From Oscillospiraceae bacterium (lineage in GTDB: Bacteria; Bacillota; Clostridia; Oscillospirales; Ruminococcaceae): a stretch of DNA of 64,000 nt. The notes beneath the pieces are model-generated. The model worked only from the letters and a program-made list of their open reading frames with translations. It did not search any database and had not been told where the DNA came from. The stretch spans positions 62,001 through 126,000 of the forward strand of contig JAHHTZ010000002.1 of the NCBI GenBank assembly GCA_020024285.1. The letters are read 5' to 3'. The position numbers were made by a program, and so were the translations under genes. The stretch's first letter is position 1; each line of letters begins with the position of its first letter. Shown piece by piece: positions 1 to 8,349 of the stretch.

Positions 1-55
1 TCTGTTTTTTCGTGAGGTTCGATTGAATAAATCCCATTCGAACCGAAAATGCATT

Positions 56-241
56 TTATTTCATCATGTTGGAAATGCCATCCACCATGTCGCCAACAGC
101 CTGAATTGCCTGCCCTGCTTTTTTCTTGAGCTGTTTTTTTCTCGCCTTTGGGGAGTTTCCGCTCATCAGATATGCCGCTGTGCCTACTGCCATCGTCGCT
201 GCCACACCGGTGATAACGGATGTCATATTTTTGGAATTCAC
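56..241 (-). CDS. small YtxH-like hypothetical protein
   Basis: A 61-residue protein. The GTG start at 241 is chosen because AAAGGAGG sits just upstream of it; an in-frame ATG at 265 would place that ribosome site inside the gene. The N-terminal third is a hydrophobic stretch rich in Ala, Val and Thr (one probable membrane segment). It is followed by a very basic Lys-rich stretch and an amphipathic tail with VGDMVDGISNMMK. This layout is like small YtxH or general-stress membrane proteins, but no motif fixes a function. It stands alone on the minus strand at the window edge. Confidence 0.6.
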   Translation of the reverse strand: MNSKNMTSVITGVAATMAVGTAAYLMSGNSPKARKKQLKKKAGQAIQAVGDMVDGISNMMK

Positions 242-621
242 AAAAATTCCTCCTTTATAATCCATTTAAGCTCATAAGAGCCTGATGTTATTCTGTCCGA
301 AAAGCATCGGATTTCCCATGAGAAGTCCTTCCAATTTTATTATATTTATATAAAACATACGATTTGAAGGGCTATTCTTCTGTGTTTTTATGACATCTGC
401 TCCATTTTGTAAAAAAGTGCTTTTTTGCTTGAAATTTATCATGTAGACCTATTACAATAGATAAAGATAAAACAGCAGCCCAATGCAGCAAAATTACCAA
501 CAAAGGAAAAAATGATGCAGACAAGCTGCTTTTTGATAAATCAATTTATTCTGCGTATACTGAAAGTGACCCTTCCTGCAAAACGGAACGGCACTTGCAT
601 CTGCGCAAGGAGGGTCTGTTT
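242..621. other. intergenic region without a gene
   Basis: This 380-bp AT-rich gap separates two divergent genes. The only support I see is a promoter for the rightward pyridoxal-kinase gene and the ribosome sites at its two ends. Short open frames in it lack ribosome sites. Confidence 0.5.
429..458 (+). promoter_or_regulatory. sigma-A-type promoter for the pdxK-like gene
   Basis: TTGAAA (429-434), 18-bp spacer, TACAAT (453-458). It lies about 160 bp before the kinase start, which implies a long leader. Confidence 0.45.
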
Positions 622-1485
622 ATGAATAACCGTCCGGCTCGTGTTGCTGCGATCCATGATCTTTCCGGCTTTGGCCGCTGTTCTTTGTCGGTGATTTTGC
701 CAACCCTGTCTACTATGGGCGTTCAGGTATGTCCGATCCCGACCGCGGTGCTCTCATCCCATACGGGGGGGCTTGGAGAAGTGGAATTTCGCGATCTCAC
801 AAACTTCATTCCTGCCTGTCTTGAGCACTATCAGGAGCTGAAACTTGATTTTGACTGCATCTACAGCGGTTTTTTAGGCTCAGAAGAGCAAATCGATCAT
901 TGTCTTAGCTTTTTTTCTTCCTATCCAAATGCTTTGGCAGTGGTTGACCCGGTGATGGGAGATCACGGGAAAGCCTATCGTACCTATACGGAAACGATGA
1001 GAAATCGCCTGAGTGAATTGGTTCAGGTGGCAGATGTCATCACCCCCAATCTCACGGAGGCGTGTATGCTTCTCAAGATCCCATACATAAAGGAAGGCTT
1101 GACAAGAACCCAGGCGCGCAGCCTGCTCGCAAAACTGGGGGAGCTTGGACCCAAATATGTTGTGATAACCGGAGTGGAGCTTGCAACCGGGAAAATGGCA
1201 AACATCGGATACGATAAGGTCAACAACTCCTATTGGGTCGTTGCCTGCGATTATCTTCCGGTTTCCTATCCCGGAACCGGGGACATTTTTGCGAGCGTAT
1301 TGACCGGAGCATTCCTGACAGGGGACAGTCTCCCAATCGCAATGGGAAGAGCGACCTATTTTGTAGAGCGCTGCATCAAAACAACATTCAGCTATTCCAG
1401 CGATCCGCGCTATGGCGTGATGCTGGAGAAGGAGCTGTCTGTCTTGATGAACGGGCGAAACAGTGCAGAATTTGCTTTGCTGTAA
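622..1485 (+). CDS. pdxK: pyridoxal/pyridoxamine kinase (PfkB/ribokinase fold)
   Basis: A 287-residue kinase expected to phosphorylate pyridoxal, pyridoxine or pyridoxamine with ATP in vitamin B6 salvage. The N-terminus AAIHDLSGFGRCSL matches the PdxK/PdxY substrate-side glycine loop. VVDPVMGDHG and VITPNLTEA are the central family motifs. SYPGTGDIFASVL near residues 210-222 is the anion-hole GTGD with the catalytic Asp. The start at 622 has AAGGAGG upstream; an in-frame ATG at 595 has none. The next gene is an ECF-type membrane component 46 bp away, so the pair probably takes up and traps a B6 vitamer. The related HMP kinase ThiD is the main alternative, but the N-terminal motif favours PdxK. 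Confidence 0.82.
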   Translation: MNNRPARVAAIHDLSGFGRCSLSVILPTLSTMGVQVCPIPTAVLSSHTGGLGEVEFRDLTNFIPACLEHYQELKLDFDCIYSGFLGSEEQIDHCLSFFSSYPNALAVVDPVMGDHGKAYRTYTETMRNRLSELVQVADVITPNLTEACMLLKIPYIKEGLTRTQARSLLAKLGELGPKYVVITGVELATGKMANIGYDKVNNSYWVVACDYLPVSYPGTGDIFASVLTGAFLTGDSLPIAMGRATYFVERCIKTTFSYSSDPRYGVMLEKELSVLMNGRNSAEFALL

Positions 1486-1531
1486 CAGTTATTCAAAAAC
1501 ATCACATATAACAATGAAAAGGGTGGTTACA

Positions 1532-2107
1532 ATGATGAACCAGCAGAGTATGCAGAAAAATAAATTTTCGACACGGCAGCTGACCTTTATTGGGTTGATG
1601 GCAGCGATTGTTTTTGTTTCAAACTATATCCAGTTTAAGATCCCGATCGGGATCGGCGGAGATATGACACGAATCCATGTTGCAAACGCCTTCTGCTTGT
1701 TGGGTGGTATCGTGCTCGGACCGGTGGCGGGCGGCTTGTCTGCCGGAATCGGTTCTGCTCTTTTCGATATTCTGGACCCTGTGTTTATTACAAGCGCCCC
1801 CTTTACCTTTGTGTTTAAATTTCTCATGGCGTTTGTTGCAGGTCTGGTTGCAGGAAAACGAAGACTGAATACCACAGCATGCCGCAATCTGATTGCAGCT
1901 TCCGCAGGACAGATGCTCTATATCGCTTTATATATAGGAAAGAAGTTTATTACATACTACTTTTTCCATCGCGAACCAATCGATGTTGTTTTGGCTACCT
2001 GCACCACAAGCCTGATCTCCTCCCTCGTCAACGCAGTGATCTCCGTACTCCTTGTGGTTCTTTTGGTTCCGGCATTTTCAAAAATCCTCAAATCGATGCA
2101 CGCTTAA
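1532..2107 (+). CDS. ECF transporter substrate-specificity (S) component
   Basis: A 191-residue integral membrane protein with about six hydrophobic segments. The start RQLTFIGLMAAIVFVSNYI and the GxxGxxxGPxxGGLSAGIGSAL segment are typical of ECF S components, which bind a vitamin and are driven by a shared EcfAA'T module encoded elsewhere. ATG at 1532 follows AAGGGTGG; the in-frame ATG at 1514 has no good site. It lies directly after the pyridoxal-kinase gene with no terminator between them, so a B6 vitamer is the likeliest substrate. That assignment rests on context only; a pantothenate or folate-like substrate cannot be excluded. Confidence 0.75.
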   Translation: MMNQQSMQKNKFSTRQLTFIGLMAAIVFVSNYIQFKIPIGIGGDMTRIHVANAFCLLGGIVLGPVAGGLSAGIGSALFDILDPVFITSAPFTFVFKFLMAFVAGLVAGKRRLNTTACRNLIAASAGQMLYIALYIGKKFITYYFFHREPIDVVLATCTTSLISSLVNAVISVLLVVLLVPAFSKILKSMHA

Positions 2108-2203
2108 AAAATCGTCAAAGCGATTTGGGTGTACCCCAAGTGAAACGAATATAATGGGAATCAACATCCTAAAATGATTCACCTGTCTTCATACAAAACA
2201 AAG

Positions 2204-2245
2204 AGCAGTGCCGCAGAGGACTTCGAAGTCCTCTGCGGCACTGCT
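2204..2245. terminator. bidirectional intrinsic terminator
   Basis: A perfect 42-base palindrome (arms AGCAGTGCCGCAGAGGACTT and its complement, UUCG-type turn) between convergent genes. T-rich flanks are weak, but the position fits the end of pdxK-ECF and of the opposing XRE operon. Confidence 0.6.
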
Positions 2246-2302
2246 TTATCCTGCGATTCCAATTAGACCGAACATGATACCAACCCAAGCACACAGCTTC
2301 TC

Positions 2303-2722
2303 CTAATTTTTTTCTTCGTAGTACATATAGGTAAAAAGCTCTGCAAACATCGATATGGAACATGCAAATGCCAGACCTACTCCCATAGCAATAAATCCTT
2401 CATATCCGGATATCTTTCCCATAATCAGCAAGCCCAGCATCAAGCAAAAAGAAATTGCCTGCGTGAGCCGAAATGCTTTACTTTTCGATTTCAATTCAAT
2501 CAGCTGATTTCGCTCGTCCATCTTTTCCAGCCGATCTTCCCTGGCGAATTTGAGAGATAAGCTGCGCAGGATCAATCCGCCGCCCATACAATAAAGAGCA
2601 ATGGTCAGAACAGCACCTTTTATTTCAACTGTATGATTGATCAGCTCCGCAATTAAAAGCAAAGTACCCAATGCCAATACAAGGATGCCTTCTGCAAAGG
2701 ATTTTTTGTTATAGATTTTCAT
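2303..2722 (-). CDS. membrane protein with DUF2178-like layout, partner of XRE regulator
   Basis: A 139-residue protein with two hydrophobic pairs: residues about 11-55 and 85-130. They are separated by a charged cytoplasmic loop with EKMDERNQLIELKSKSKAFRLTQ-like sequence. That DERN...K(S/A)KA signature recurs in small membrane proteins co-transcribed with XRE-family repressors in Firmicutes. Its start lies inside the end of the upstream regulator gene (14-bp overlap), so translation is coupled. Function is not known; a sensor or anti-repressor role for the regulator is only a guess. Confidence 0.7.
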   Translation of the reverse strand: MKIYNKKSFAEGILVLALGTLLLIAELINHTVEIKGAVLTIALYCMGGGLILRSLSLKFAREDRLEKMDERNQLIELKSKSKAFRLTQAISFCLMLGLLIMGKISGYEGFIAMGVGLAFACSISMFAELFTYMYYEEKN

Positions 2723-2939
2723 ATTGTGAATCCTCCAATTCCATGTTTTCTTTTAGGCAGCATAATTCTTCCACTGTCACACCAAATACCTGTGACATCC
2801 TGTATGCCAGCATAAGAGATGGACTATACTGCTCCTTCTCGATCGAAATAATAGTACGGGATGAAACATGAACCAAGTCAGCCAGCTGCTGCTGTGTCAT
2901 CTTTGCTGCCGTTCGCAGCTCCTTAACTTTAGTTTTCAA
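2709..2939 (-). CDS. XRE-family HTH transcriptional regulator
   Basis: A 76-residue protein that is almost only an HTH_3 DNA-binding domain. Residues 1-60 hold VKELRTAAKMTQQQLADLVHVSSRTIISIEKEQYSPSL, the canonical XRE helix-turn-helix, and TVEEL follows. This matches the minimal YgzD/SinR-like regulators found with small membrane proteins. GGGGAGGG precedes the ATG. Two GAAGT-N2-ACTTC repeats lie 19 to 47 bp before its start and are probable autoregulatory operators. Confidence 0.85.
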   Translation of the reverse strand: MKTKVKELRTAAKMTQQQLADLVHVSSRTIISIEKEQYSPSLMLAYRMSQVFGVTVEELCCLKENMELEDSQYENL

Positions 2940-2957
2940 GATACCCTCCCCTTATAT

Positions 2958-2986
2958 GAAGTTTACTTCTTGTGAAGTTAACTTCA
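2958..2986. promoter_or_regulatory. paired palindromic operators of the XRE regulator (putative)
   Basis: GAAGTTTACTTC (2958-2969) and TGAAGTTAACTTCA (2973-2986, perfect palindrome) repeat the same GAAGT-N2-ACTTC core, with centres about 16 bp apart. They sit just upstream of the XRE gene ribosome site. Confidence 0.55.
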
Positions 2987-3146
2987 TATTATCAAAAGGA
3001 TTACAATCTGTCAAGAGCTTTATAAAGTCAGCCTCACTTTTCCTTGTATTTTCAAAACATCTGTGCAAGGAGAAAACGGTCGATTTACACAGTAATTCAT
3101 ATAAAATTAAAAGATCTTCGTTTAATTTCTTTGTTCCAAATGACAG

Positions 3147-3175
3147 TTGCTTTTTCTCGCTAAAGTGCATATAAT
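3147..3175 (+). promoter_or_regulatory. promoter of the liv operon
   Basis: TTGCTT (3147-3152), 17-bp spacer, TATAAT (3170-3175), about 95 bp before livK. Confidence 0.6.
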
Positions 3176-3268
3176 ATAATCTAAACTTAACACTTTAACG
3201 CGTTACAGTTTTCAAGTGCGAAGATGAGTGCATCAGCATCATCGAACGATGAACAGGAGGAATATCAT

Positions 3269-4465
3269 ATGAAAAAAGCAGCTGCACTTCTCGCTGCAGG
3301 CGCGATGGCGCTCTCGATGCTGACTGCATGTGGATCTGCAAACGGCGAAACAGCATCCGATAACAATACTGCAAATCAAACAGAATCAACGGGTGATACT
3401 GTAAAAATCGGAACCATGGGACCTTACACTGGAAACCTGTCCGTTTACGGCATCAGTGTCCTTCAGGGCGTAGAGCTTGCAGTGGATGAGATCAATGCAA
3501 ACGGAGGAATCTCCGGAAAGAAAATTGAGCTGATCAGCTTTGATGACAAAGGCGACACCAACGAAGCCATCAGCGCATACAACAAGCTGCGCAGCGAGGG
3601 CGTATTTGCAATCGTCGGTGCAACCACATCGGCTCCGTCCATCGGGATTGCTGATATTGCAGCAGAGGAATATAACGATGGAGACGGTGCTCTTGTGATC
3701 ACACCAAGCGGTACGGCGCAGGATATCACCACCTATGGAGAGAACGTGTTCCGTGCCTGCTACACGGACGCATACCAGGGTAAAACATTGGCAAATTTTG
3801 CAACAAAGAGCATGAACGCAAAGAAGGTTGCAATCATTTATGATAACTCCAGCGACTATTCTCAGGGCGTTACCGCTGCATTTGAAGAACAGATCAAAGC
3901 AAACGGCGCTCAGATTGTAGCAAAAGAGAGCTACGGCAGCGACAACGTGGACTTCACCACACAGCTGACCAACATTCAAAGCACAAATCCGGACATCCTT
4001 TTCATTCCGGACTACTATCAGAAGATCGCGCTGATCACAGCGCAGGCACGCAAGCTGGGACTTGACACCCCGTTTGTTGGTACAGACGGATGGGACGGCA
4101 TTCTCGATGTGCTCGATAAGGATGCAGTAGGTACAGTAAACGACAGCTATTTCTCCAACCACTTTTCAACAACGGATGAAGCAGAAAATGTACAGGCATT
4201 TGTAAAAAATTACGAGTCAAAATACAATGCAACCCCAACTGCATTCTCTGCTTTGGCTTACGACAGCGTATATATGATCAAACAAGCAATGGAAGCCGGC
4301 GGAACCGATGCAGAAAAGCTGGTAAATGCAATGAAAGAGATTTCGTTTGATGGTATCACCGGTCACATCATTTTCGATGAAAACGGAGATCCAGTAAAGA
4401 GCGTTTCCATTTTGACCCTCAAAGATGGCGTTGTCAGCCTGAAAGAGAAAATGGATGCAGAATAA
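3269..4465 (+). CDS. livK: branched-chain amino acid ABC transporter substrate-binding lipoprotein
   Basis: A 398-residue periplasmic-binding-fold lipoprotein tethered outside the membrane. It begins with a signal peptide and the lipobox LTAC, with lipidated Cys21, then a Ser/Thr/Asn-rich linker. IGTMGPYTGNLSVYGISVLQGVELAVDEINANGG starts the type I binding domain of the LivK/LivJ family (Peripla_BP_6). The ATG at 3269 follows AGGAGG; an earlier in-frame ATG would destroy the signal peptide. It is first in livKHMGF, consistent with uptake of Leu/Ile/Val or a related amino acid. Exact substrate is not readable from sequence. Confidence 0.9.
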   Translation: MKKAAALLAAGAMALSMLTACGSANGETASDNNTANQTESTGDTVKIGTMGPYTGNLSVYGISVLQGVELAVDEINANGGISGKKIELISFDDKGDTNEAISAYNKLRSEGVFAIVGATTSAPSIGIADIAAEEYNDGDGALVITPSGTAQDITTYGENVFRACYTDAYQGKTLANFATKSMNAKKVAIIYDNSSDYSQGVTAAFEEQIKANGAQIVAKESYGSDNVDFTTQLTNIQSTNPDILFIPDYYQKIALITAQARKLGLDTPFVGTDGWDGILDVLDKDAVGTVNDSYFSNHFSTTDEAENVQAFVKNYESKYNATPTAFSALAYDSVYMIKQAMEAGGTDAEKLVNAMKEISFDGITGHIIFDENGDPVKSVSILTLKDGVVSLKEKMDAE

Positions 4466-4568
4466 AAAGATTCCGGCAGGAGTCTTATAAAAGTGGGGCA
4501 GAGCAGATTGTTCTGCCCTCATTTTATATCAAAACCACTTGGTGGGTCGTAGGAAGGAAGATGACATT

Positions 4569-5468
4569 ATGCCGCAGAACCTGATCGTGTTTATCAAACA
4601 CTTGATTAACGGAATACAGGTAGGAAGTATTTATGCTCTGGTTGCATTGGGATATACAATGGTTTACGGTATCGTAAAGCTGATCAACTTTGCCCACGGA
4701 GATTTTATTATGGTGGGAGCCTATGCAGCCCTGATAACGATTCCTGCCCTGACAGCGATGGGACTTCCGGCGTGGCTCTGCGTCATTGCTGCAATCGTTG
4801 TCTGCTCTGTGCTGGGTGTTGTAACAGAGAAGGTGGCTTATAAGCCCCTGCGTAATTCTCCAAGGATCTCTGCCCTCATCACAGCGATTGCAGTCAGCCT
4901 GCTGCTTCAAAACCTGTTTATGGTGATCTTCACCTCCTCGCCCCGCCCCTTCCCGGCGATTTTCCATCTCAAAGAGGTGAACATCGGAAGCATTCAAATC
5001 AACGGGGTATCGATCCTGACCATTGTGATTTCTGCAATTTTGATGATCGTATTGCAGCTTTTCATCAAAAAGACAAAGCTGGGACGTGCAATGCGCGCAG
5101 TTTCAGAAGATAGCAAGGCAGCCACCCTTATGGGCATCAATGTAGACCGCACAATTTCCATGACCTTTGCAATCGGCTCCGGACTTGCTGCGGTGGCATC
5201 GGTGATGTACGGTTCGATCTATCCGCTGATCGACCCCTATATGGGTGCAATGCTGGGCTTAAAGGCTTTTATTGCAGCGGTGCTCGGCGGGATCGGGATC
5301 ATCCCCGGCGCGATGCTGGGCGGGCTTGCCATCGGACTGGTGGAAAGCATGACAAAAGCATACATCAACTCCCAGCTGGCGGATGCCGTGGTATTTGGGA
5401 TCTTGATTTTGGTGCTGATCGTAAAACCGGAGGGCATCTTCGGGAAAAATGTCGGTGAGAAAGTGTAG
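4569..5468 (+). CDS. livH: branched-chain amino acid ABC transporter permease LivH
   Basis: A 299-residue permease with about eight membrane segments. The start INGIQVGSIYALVALGYTMVYGIVKLINFAHGDFIM is a LivH hallmark. KAFIAAVLGGIGIIPGAMLGG near residue 235 is the coupling-loop region that contacts the ATPases. ATG 4569 follows AAGGAAG. It lies about 100 bp after livK, a usual gap in which the lipoprotein message is stabilised, and ends 9 bp before livM. Confidence 0.93.
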   Translation: MPQNLIVFIKHLINGIQVGSIYALVALGYTMVYGIVKLINFAHGDFIMVGAYAALITIPALTAMGLPAWLCVIAAIVVCSVLGVVTEKVAYKPLRNSPRISALITAIAVSLLLQNLFMVIFTSSPRPFPAIFHLKEVNIGSIQINGVSILTIVISAILMIVLQLFIKKTKLGRAMRAVSEDSKAATLMGINVDRTISMTFAIGSGLAAVASVMYGSIYPLIDPYMGAMLGLKAFIAAVLGGIGIIPGAMLGGLAIGLVESMTKAYINSQLADAVVFGILILVLIVKPEGIFGKNVGEKV

Positions 5469-5477
5469 GTGACAACA

Positions 5478-6497
5478 ATGAAAAAGAATATGCGCTCCTA
5501 TATCATCAATATGGCTGCCACCTTGGTTCTCTACGGCATTATGCTGGGTCTGATGTCTGCCGGTATGATGGATCGTTATTACAAAGGAATTTTGATGAAT
5601 GTCTTCATCAATGTGATCCTTGCTGTTTCTTTGAACCTGACGACCGGACTGCTGGGACAGATCGCACTGGGACACGCGGGATTTATGTCGATCGGAGCCT
5701 ATACATCCGCTCTTTTCACGATGTCCTTTGCAGATTCGCTCAAGGGTGCAAGTCCCCTGTACAGCGGTGCAATTTTGATTGCTGCTCTGATTCTCGGCGG
5801 TATCGTAGCCGCATTGTTTGGATTGATGATCGGTGGACCGGTTTTGCGCCTCAAGGGGGATTATCTTGCAATCATCACCCTCGGATTTGGCGAGATCATC
5901 CGCGTTATCATCGAAAATCTCAGCTTTACCGGTGGAGCACAGGGGCTTCGCGGAATCAAACGCATCGCTTCCTTGCCTCTTGTATTCTGGATCACAGTCA
6001 TCATTGTGACACTCCTGTTTACCTTGGGACGTTCCCGACACGGCAGAGCCATCATTGCAATCAGTCAGGACGATATCGCATCGGAAGCAACCGGAATTTC
6101 CAATACATACTATAAAATCCTGGCGTTTGTTCTGGCGGCATTTTTTGCGGGAATTGCCGGAGGAATTTATGCTCACTATGTCGGCAGCCTGACCGCCAAA
6201 ACATTCGGCTATGCAAAATCCATCGATATCTTGGTGATCGTTGTGCTGGGCGGCATGGGTTCGCTCACAGGCTCCATTGTTTCTGCAATCGGGCTTACCC
6301 TCCTGCCGGAGCTGCTCAAAGATTTCGGACAGTACCGCATGCTGCTGTATGCAGTTGCTCTGGTCGTTGTAATGCTCTTTAAGCCGTCCGGGTTGTTTGG
6401 CAGATACGAATTTTCCCTGACACGGCTCATTGATCGCATTATCCATAAAAAAACACCTGAAAAATCCATCGAAAAGGAGACGGCTGTCCATGAATAA
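5478..6497 (+). CDS. livM: branched-chain amino acid ABC transporter permease LivM
   Basis: A 339-residue partner permease. Motifs include NVILAVSLNLTTGLLGQIALGHAGFMSIGAYTSA and the coupling region LVIVVLGGMGSLTGSIVSA. Between them is the family motif GPVLRLKGDYLAIITLGFGEIIR. ATG 5478 is preceded by AGGTGA, which overlaps the livH stop; a GTG at 5469 in the same frame is an equally possible start. Its 3' end overlaps livG by 8 bp, so the two are translationally coupled. Confidence 0.92.
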   Translation: MKKNMRSYIINMAATLVLYGIMLGLMSAGMMDRYYKGILMNVFINVILAVSLNLTTGLLGQIALGHAGFMSIGAYTSALFTMSFADSLKGASPLYSGAILIAALILGGIVAALFGLMIGGPVLRLKGDYLAIITLGFGEIIRVIIENLSFTGGAQGLRGIKRIASLPLVFWITVIIVTLLFTLGRSRHGRAIIAISQDDIASEATGISNTYYKILAFVLAAFFAGIAGGIYAHYVGSLTAKTFGYAKSIDILVIVVLGGMGSLTGSIVSAIGLTLLPELLKDFGQYRMLLYAVALVVVMLFKPSGLFGRYEFSLTRLIDRIIHKKTPEKSIEKETAVHE

Positions 6498-7254
6498 TCC
6501 AGTATTAAAAGTTGAGCATCTTGGAATCCAGTTTGGCGGACTGAAAGCCGTGGAGGATTTTCAGCTCGAATTGGGAGAAAGCGAGCTTGTTGGTCTGATC
6601 GGTCCAAACGGAGCGGGAAAAACCACCGTATTCAATATGCTCACAGGGGTCTATCAGCCAACAGAAGGTGTCATCATGCTGGACGGAAAGACGATGAACG
6701 GGAAAAAGCCCCATCAAATGGTGGCATCCGGAATCTCCCGAACCTTTCAGAATATCCGACTGTTTAAGAAAATGACTGTTCTTGACAATGTAAAAGCTGC
6801 CTTAAACCATAAAATGAAGTACAACCTCTTTGAAGGGATGTTTCGCATCGGCTCCTATTGGAAAGAGGAAGCAAAAGCAGATGAAAAGGCGCATGAAATG
6901 CTCAAAGCGGTGGGACTTGATGATTTGGCAGACCAGCTGGCAGAAAATCTCCCCTACGGTCAGCAGCGCAAACTCGAAATTGCGCGCGCACTGGGAACAG
7001 ACTGCAAGGTGCTGCTGCTGGACGAACCGGCAGCCGGAATGAACCCAACAGAAACAGCGGAGCTGATGGACACCATTTCACGCATCCGCGAAAAGTATCA
7101 TCTGTCTGTCCTTTTGATTGAGCATGATATGAACCTTGTTATGGGATTGTGTGAACGCCTTGTGGTGATCGACTATGGACGCATCATCGCATCAGGCGAC
7201 CCCTATGCCGTGGCAACCGATCCAAAGGTTGTGGCAGCATATCTGGGCGAATAG
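6490..7254 (+). CDS. livG: branched-chain amino acid ABC transporter ATPase LivG
   Basis: A 254-residue ATPase. Walker A is GPNGAGKTT (Lys44). The LivG-type signature is LPYGQQRKLEIARAL instead of LSGGQ. Walker B is KVLLLDEPAAGMN and the switch His is in LLIEHDM. ATG 6490 follows AAGGAG and overlaps the livM stop. It forms a heterodimer with LivF beneath the LivHM permease. Confidence 0.93.
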   Translation: MNNPVLKVEHLGIQFGGLKAVEDFQLELGESELVGLIGPNGAGKTTVFNMLTGVYQPTEGVIMLDGKTMNGKKPHQMVASGISRTFQNIRLFKKMTVLDNVKAALNHKMKYNLFEGMFRIGSYWKEEAKADEKAHEMLKAVGLDDLADQLAENLPYGQQRKLEIARALGTDCKVLLLDEPAAGMNPTETAELMDTISRIREKYHLSVLLIEHDMNLVMGLCERLVVIDYGRIIASGDPYAVATDPKVVAAYLGE

Positions 7255-7267
7255 AGGAGGGCAGACG

Positions 7268-7972
7268 ATGCTGAATGTAAGTAACTTATATGTATCCTAC
7301 GGTGCAATACAAGCCATCAAGGGGATCAGCCTGAGCGTAAATCCCGGTGAAATCGTTTCTCTGATCGGTGCAAACGGCGCAGGAAAGACAACGACCCTTC
7401 ACACCATTTCTGGATTGAAGAAGGCGCAGGAAGGCACTGTGGAGCTGGAAGGGGTCAATCTGCTGACCACAGAGCCGCACAAGATCCTCTCGCTTGGAAT
7501 GGCACATGTTCCGGAGGGACGCCACATTTTTGCCTCGCTCACTGTCGAAGAAAATTTGATGATGGGTTCCTATATCCGCAAGGATAAAGAGAAAATCAAA
7601 AAAGATATGGACGATATCTATGCGCTTTTCCCGCGCTTAGGGGAGAGAAGAAGTCAGGCAGCAGGAACTTTGAGCGGCGGCGAGCAGCAGATGCTTGCAA
7701 TGGGGCGCGCCATCATGGGAAAACCGCGCCTGCTTCTGCTAGATGAGCCATCGATGGGACTTTCTCCCCTGTATGTCAAAGAAATCTTTAAGATCATCGA
7801 AGATCTCAACCGAAACGGAATGACGATCCTTCTCGTTGAGCAAAACGCGAAAATGGCACTATCCATTTCCAATCGGGCTTATGTTCTGGAAACAGGGCGT
7901 ATTGTCATGGAGGGAGAAGGAGAAAAACTTTTGCAGAACGATCAGGTCCGCAAGGCATATCTTGGGGCATAA
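7268..7972 (+). CDS. livF: branched-chain amino acid ABC transporter ATPase LivF
   Basis: A 234-residue ATPase with Walker A GANGAGKTT (Lys40), signature LSGGEQQMLAMGRA, Walker B LLLLDEPSMGLSP and switch LVEQNA. The LivF family feature HVPEGRHIFASLTVEENL is present. ATG 7268 has AGGAGG 8 bp upstream, just after the livG stop; the open frame continues upstream but without a ribosome site. Last gene of the operon. Confidence 0.93.
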   Translation: MLNVSNLYVSYGAIQAIKGISLSVNPGEIVSLIGANGAGKTTTLHTISGLKKAQEGTVELEGVNLLTTEPHKILSLGMAHVPEGRHIFASLTVEENLMMGSYIRKDKEKIKKDMDDIYALFPRLGERRSQAAGTLSGGEQQMLAMGRAIMGKPRLLLLDEPSMGLSPLYVKEIFKIIEDLNRNGMTILLVEQNAKMALSISNRAYVLETGRIVMEGEGEKLLQNDQVRKAYLGA

Positions 7973-8002
7973 GAGCCATAATAATGACAGAGGAAGCAAG
8001 GT

Positions 8003-8042
8003 TTTGGTACAGCACAAGGCTGCAACATTGTGCTGTACCAAA
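8003..8042. terminator. inverted repeat after livF, probable terminator
   Basis: Arms TTTGGTACAGCACAA (8003-8017) and TTGTGCTGTACCAAA (8028-8042) pair over 15 bp around a 10-base loop. There is only a weak T stretch afterwards, so it may act as a 3' stabilising hairpin instead. Confidence 0.5.
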
Positions 8043-8092
8043 CAGCCTTTCTTGTCCTCCATAAGAAAGTATCAGAAAAACGAAAAAAATCC

Positions 8093-8121
8093 TTGACATT
8101 TTCTTCTCGCTATGATATTAT
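8093..8121 (+). promoter_or_regulatory. tRNA-fMet promoter
   Basis: TTGACA (8093-8098), 17-bp spacer, TATTAT (8116-8121), with the tRNA starting 24 bp later. Confidence 0.75.
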
Positions 8122-8145
8122 GTAAAGGCACTAAAAATTAGATAT

Positions 8146-8222
<77 letters not shown>

Positions 8223-8224
8223 TT

Positions 8225-8256
8225 AAAAACTCCTGTACAGCTGTACAGGAGTTTTT
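8225..8256 (+). terminator. tRNA-fMet terminator
   Basis: A palindrome with AAAAACTCCTGTACAG paired to CTGTACAGGAGTTTTT, starting 2 bp after the CCA end. Confidence 0.75.
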
Positions 8257-8280
8257 CTTTGCCTAAAAATAAAATCAAAA

Positions 8281-8312
8281 GTGCCGTGCACTGGGGTGCA
8301 CGGCACTTTTTT
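8281..8312. terminator. bidirectional terminator (birA side)
   Basis: GTGCCGTGCA (8281-8290) pairs with TGCACGGCAC (8297-8306), with T6 on the right and A4 on the left. On the minus strand it ends the bioY-birA transcript. Confidence 0.7.
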
Positions 8313-8349
8313 GATCTCACGAAGAATTTATAATGCATCAGAACGTTTT

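Larger units (their letters stand above)
2940..3268. other. divergent intergenic region
   Basis: This 329-bp gap between the XRE gene and livK holds the paired operators on the left and the livK promoter on the right. A TAACGCGTTA palindrome (3196-3205) lies about 20 bp after the livK -10 box and may be an operator. I see no gene. Confidence 0.5.

Noticed and set aside
2956..3174. 72-codon open frames on both strands between the XRE gene and livK
   Set aside because: They contain the operators and the livK promoter, lack ribosome sites and are Phe/Lys/Ser-rich noise.
5259..6491. 410-codon open frame opposite livM
   Set aside because: Antisense shadow of livM: no family motif, abundant Cys/His/Gln, no ribosome site.
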